7,258 nt of DNA, from assembly GCA_030590715.1 (NCBI GenBank), contig JAUVCU010000075.1, positions 1-7,258 on the forward strand, in the 5' to 3' direction. Shown one piece after another: positions 5,817 through 7,258 of this stretch (positions are counted from its first letter, which is position 1; each line of letters begins with the position of its first letter). The notes beneath the pieces are model-generated. The model was not told the origin of the DNA. It was given only the letters and a program-made list of their open reading frames with translations, and made no database searches. Origin of the DNA: Lentisphaeria bacterium. GTDB taxonomy: Bacteria > Verrucomicrobiota > Lentisphaeria > Victivallales > JAUVCU01. The translations under genes were made by a program, and so were the position numbers.

Positions 5817-5820
5817 CAAG

Positions 5821-6426
5821 ATGAGTGATAGATATTCGACCAGGCTAACATTGCTTGACCGGGCAAAGGACCAGAATGATTCCAGAGCATGGGAGGAGTT
5901 TATTGAGTTCTACAAAAATTATATCTATGTGATCATACGTTCGATGAATATCCACCACTACGAAGTAGAAGACATCCTGCAGCAGGCCGTGATCAAACTT
6001 TGGAAAAACCTTCCTGAATTGACACACGAACCAGGTCAATCAAAATTCCGCTACTGGGTGGCCGCTGTGAGCAAAAATGAAGTACTGATGTTCATCCGCA
6101 AACAGAAGAGTCTCGCACGCAAGATGGATAAAGCGAAGCAGGAAAGTACTATCAACTGCCTCAATTCAACACGTCTGCCAGAAATTGACGAGATTGCCGA
6201 AAAGGAGTGGAAGACCTTTATAACTAATACCGCGCTGGATAACATCAAGAAGCATTTTAGCGAGCGTGCAATTGAGGCTTTTATTCTTCAGACTAAAGGC
6301 GTAAGCGTCCATGAGATAGCAGAAAAATTTGATATAAAAGAGGACTCCGTCTATAAATACATAAACCGAGTCAAACTCCGGCTGATTGACGAAATCGAAC
6401 AGCTAAAGAACGAGCTAATATTTTAG
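5821..6426 (+). CDS. ECF-like sigma-70 family RNA polymerase sigma factor
   Basis: The 201-residue protein would direct core RNA polymerase to a specific promoter set. Sigma region 2 covers about 23-100: helices with AWEEFIEFYKNYIYVIIRSM, then the core-binding and -10 recognition stretch YEVEDILQQAVIKLWKNLP (47-65) and FRYWVAAVSKNEVLMFIRKQ. A linker with acidic EIDEIAEKEW follows. Region 4 covers about 137-195, with the helix-turn-helix VSVHEIAEKFDIKEDSVYKY (161-180) and the basic recognition helix INRVKLRL. It has neither region 1.1 nor region 3, so it is of the small two-domain type. No anti-sigma, FecR-like or kinase gene sits beside it in the window. Targets are unknown; the beta-helix gene upstream is only a positional candidate. 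Homologues of this subtype are common in Planctomycetes/Lentisphaerae-type genomes (recalled, not searched). Confidence 0.9.
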   Translation: MSDRYSTRLTLLDRAKDQNDSRAWEEFIEFYKNYIYVIIRSMNIHHYEVEDILQQAVIKLWKNLPELTHEPGQSKFRYWVAAVSKNEVLMFIRKQKSLARKMDKAKQESTINCLNSTRLPEIDEIAEKEWKTFITNTALDNIKKHFSERAIEAFILQTKGVSVHEIAEKFDIKEDSVYKYINRVKLRLIDEIEQLKNELIF

Positions 6427-6485
6427 CCGAGTAATGATCCATAGATTGTTTTGACCTTCTAAATAAGGGACTGTAACATTCACCC

Positions 6486-6536
6486 CTCTTGCCTTAGAGA
6501 TTTTTTTAGCTTAAAATGGCTAAACATATATTTTTT
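6486..6536 (+). terminator. Weak candidate terminator after sigma factor gene
   Basis: Two short stems each lead into T-rich runs. CTCT/AGAG (6486-6499) is followed by seven Ts (6501-6507). TTTAGC/GCTAAA (6505-6524), with an 8-base loop, is followed by CATATA and six Ts. Each stem is only 4-6 bp, so termination here is uncertain. Confidence 0.3.
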
Positions 6537-6537
6537 G

Positions 6538-6543
6538 TATAAT
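6538..6543 (+). promoter_or_regulatory. Candidate -10 box (TATAAT) for the sensor gene
   Basis: A consensus TATAAT lies after a T-rich stretch, about 175 bases before the sensor ATG and 45 before the possible leader ORF. No recognisable -35 hexamer stands at the right distance, so the call is tentative. Confidence 0.35.
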
Positions 6544-6587
6544 ATCATCGAGTTTAAAGTTCACGGAGCCTTTAGCTGAGAGTGTAT

Positions 6588-6719
6588 ATGATGTCATTTA
6601 AACATGTAGAAACGATGTATAAGAGTTCAATTTTCAAGCTGCAGAAAAATAAAGTTATAGGCCTCAAAAGTTTAAATATCAGCATAATTGCTTTTAACGT
6701 ATCATTTAGGAAAAAATGA
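6588..6719 (+). CDS. Possible 43-residue leader ORF overlapping the sensor gene start
   Basis: A frame beginning ATGATG at 6588 runs without stop to TGA at 6717-6719, overlapping the sensor ATG (6716) in an ATGA arrangement typical of translational coupling. The predicted peptide starts MMSFKHVETMYK and ends IIAFNVSFRKK; it is basic and resembles no family I know. The upstream ribosome site is poor (GAGAG five bases before ATG). In AT-rich DNA an open stretch of this length can occur by chance. It is listed because of its exact junction with the next gene and its place after the candidate -10 box; it may be spurious. Confidence 0.25.
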   Translation: MMSFKHVETMYKSSIFKLQKNKVIGLKSLNISIIAFNVSFRKK

Positions 6720-7258
6720 TTATGAAATACTGGATCTCATATATCATCACAATTACATATTTCACATTGCTTCCTCTTGTGCTACTTGCAGATGTATCGG
6801 ATAAGACAAGCTATAAATCCCAGGCTAAATCGTTTTTCACGCCTAAAGAAATTAAGTGGTTAGAGAATAAACAGGCTATTACTTATGTTTATGACCCGGA
6901 CTGGGCTCCATTTGAATGGAAAAATGATATAGACAAACACACCGGTATTATCTCTGATGTTTTAAGCCTTATTAAGAAGAAGACAGGTATAGAATTAATA
7001 TCTATTAACACTGATACATGGGAAGAGTCAGTAGAGCTTGTTAAAAGCAAAAAAGTGGATATGTTCAGTGCTATAACTCAAAATAGTACTAGAGAAGGTT
7101 ACCTTGATTTTACATCCAGGGATATTTACTCATATCCTGCTGTACTTATTACGAAGTTTGACGATAAAACAGTTTATCTAGATATTAAAAAAGATGTTAA
7201 AAATAAAAAAATTGGTATTATTAAAGGCAGTGGTTTAGGTCAATACATCAAAGAAAAA
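6716..7258 (+). CDS. Periplasmic solute-binding (SBP family 3) sensor protein, N-terminal part; runs off window
   Basis: The first 181 residues are visible, with an open frame to the window edge. Residues about 5-25 form a hydrophobic signal or anchor (YWISYIITITYFTLLPLVLLA). The family-3 solute-binding domain then opens with the linker FTPKEIKWLENKQAITYVYD and the signature DPDWAPFEW. It continues with GIISDVLSLIKKKTGIEL, DTWEESVELVKSKKVDMFSA, REGYLDFTS and the second-lobe start KKIGIIKGSGLG. The T-x-x-E-x-x-W-L opening is the style found in sensor kinases (BvgS-like) and diguanylate cyclases that carry this domain as an extracellular sensor, not in simple ABC binding proteins. The output domain lies beyond the window. 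The start is ATG 6716 after TTTAGGAAAAA; an in-frame ATG at 6722 is an alternative. The ligand, perhaps an amino acid or similar small molecule, cannot be told. Confidence 0.82.
   Translation, partial: MIMKYWISYIITITYFTLLPLVLLADVSDKTSYKSQAKSFFTPKEIKWLENKQAITYVYDPDWAPFEWKNDIDKHTGIISDVLSLIKKKTGIELISINTDTWEESVELVKSKKVDMFSAITQNSTREGYLDFTSRDIYSYPAVLITKFDDKTVYLDIKKDVKNKKIGIIKGSGLGQYIKEK

Larger units (their letters stand above)
5299..5820. other. Structured intergenic region between beta-helix gene and sigma factor
   Basis: No plausible protein gene is seen in this 522-base gap. The first 290 bases, up to the terminator at 5518-5587, could be a long 3' UTR of the beta-helix gene or hold a separate small RNA. 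The last 230 bases hold a GC-rich hairpin and a promoter candidate for the sigma gene. A ten-base string, TTGCCAAAAG, occurs twice (5481-5490 and 5639-5648). Confidence 0.6.

Noticed and set aside
5800..5820. TTG at 5800 as an upstream start for the sigma factor
   Set aside because: It would place the AAGGA ribosome site inside the coding region; ATG 5821 has ideal SD spacing and begins at the usual N-terminus of the family.
6565..6600. GGAGCC...GCTGAGAG resembles the start of a TPP (thi-box) riboswitch
   Set aside because: The essential downstream part (an ACCTGATCTGG-like stretch and closing helices) is missing, and the following gene is not a thiamine gene.
1..7258. CRISPR array, tRNA, rRNA or integrase attachment site
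   Set aside because: No regularly spaced repeats, no cloverleaf-like sequence and no integrase gene were found; the only mobile element is the IS1182-family insertion.

Overview
The window looks like accessory chromosomal DNA from a low-to-medium GC environmental bacterium. The best guess is the PVC group (Lentisphaerota, Kiritimatiellota or relatives). This is inferred from a large secreted beta-helix protein with Ig/cadherin-like C-terminal domains lying next to an orphan ECF-type sigma factor, a gene style common in those carbohydrate-degrading lineages. No rRNA or tRNA is present to confirm it.

Region 1 (1-2422) is a broken TIR-like gene. The predicted nucleotide-binding TIR-like protein (CAP12/Pycsar-effector-type TIR, PF10137-like) is split by an intact 1829-bp IS1182-family element (224-2052). 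The element has 18-bp terminal inverted repeats (16/18 identical), a 6-bp target duplication (AAAGTT) and a full-length DDE transposase on the minus strand. Removing the element and one target copy rejoins the reading frame exactly. A second lesion, an in-frame TAA at 2081-2083 where the family normally has Gln, shows the gene would still be dead after precise excision. The transposase leader carries a perfect 8-bp hairpin over its Shine-Dalgarno, and the predicted native promoter would start transcription inside the 5' arm. This fits protection against read-through expression.

Region 2 (2423-2994) is AT-rich and has no convincing gene. It holds several inverted repeats, a direct-repeat pair and an orphan, very strong SD-like sequence.

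Region 3 (2995-5298) encodes a 767-residue exported right-handed parallel beta-helix protein followed by two Ig/cadherin-like domains. It probably binds or acts on extracellular polysaccharide.

Region 4 (5299-5820) is a structured intergenic stretch. It has an 8-bp stem, a long and convincing rho-independent terminator ending near 5587, and a separate GC-rich hairpin. Beyond these lies an extended -10 promoter candidate for the next gene.

Region 5 (5821-7258) holds a 201-residue ECF-like sigma factor with no visible anti-sigma partner. After a gap comes the N-terminal 181 residues of an exported or membrane-anchored sensor with a family-3 solute-binding domain, cut by the window edge. A possible 43-residue leader ORF overlaps the sensor start by ATGA.

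I see no complete new multi-gene system. The best items are the doubly inactivated defence-type gene, the self-limiting transposase leader and the structured transcript region before the sigma gene.
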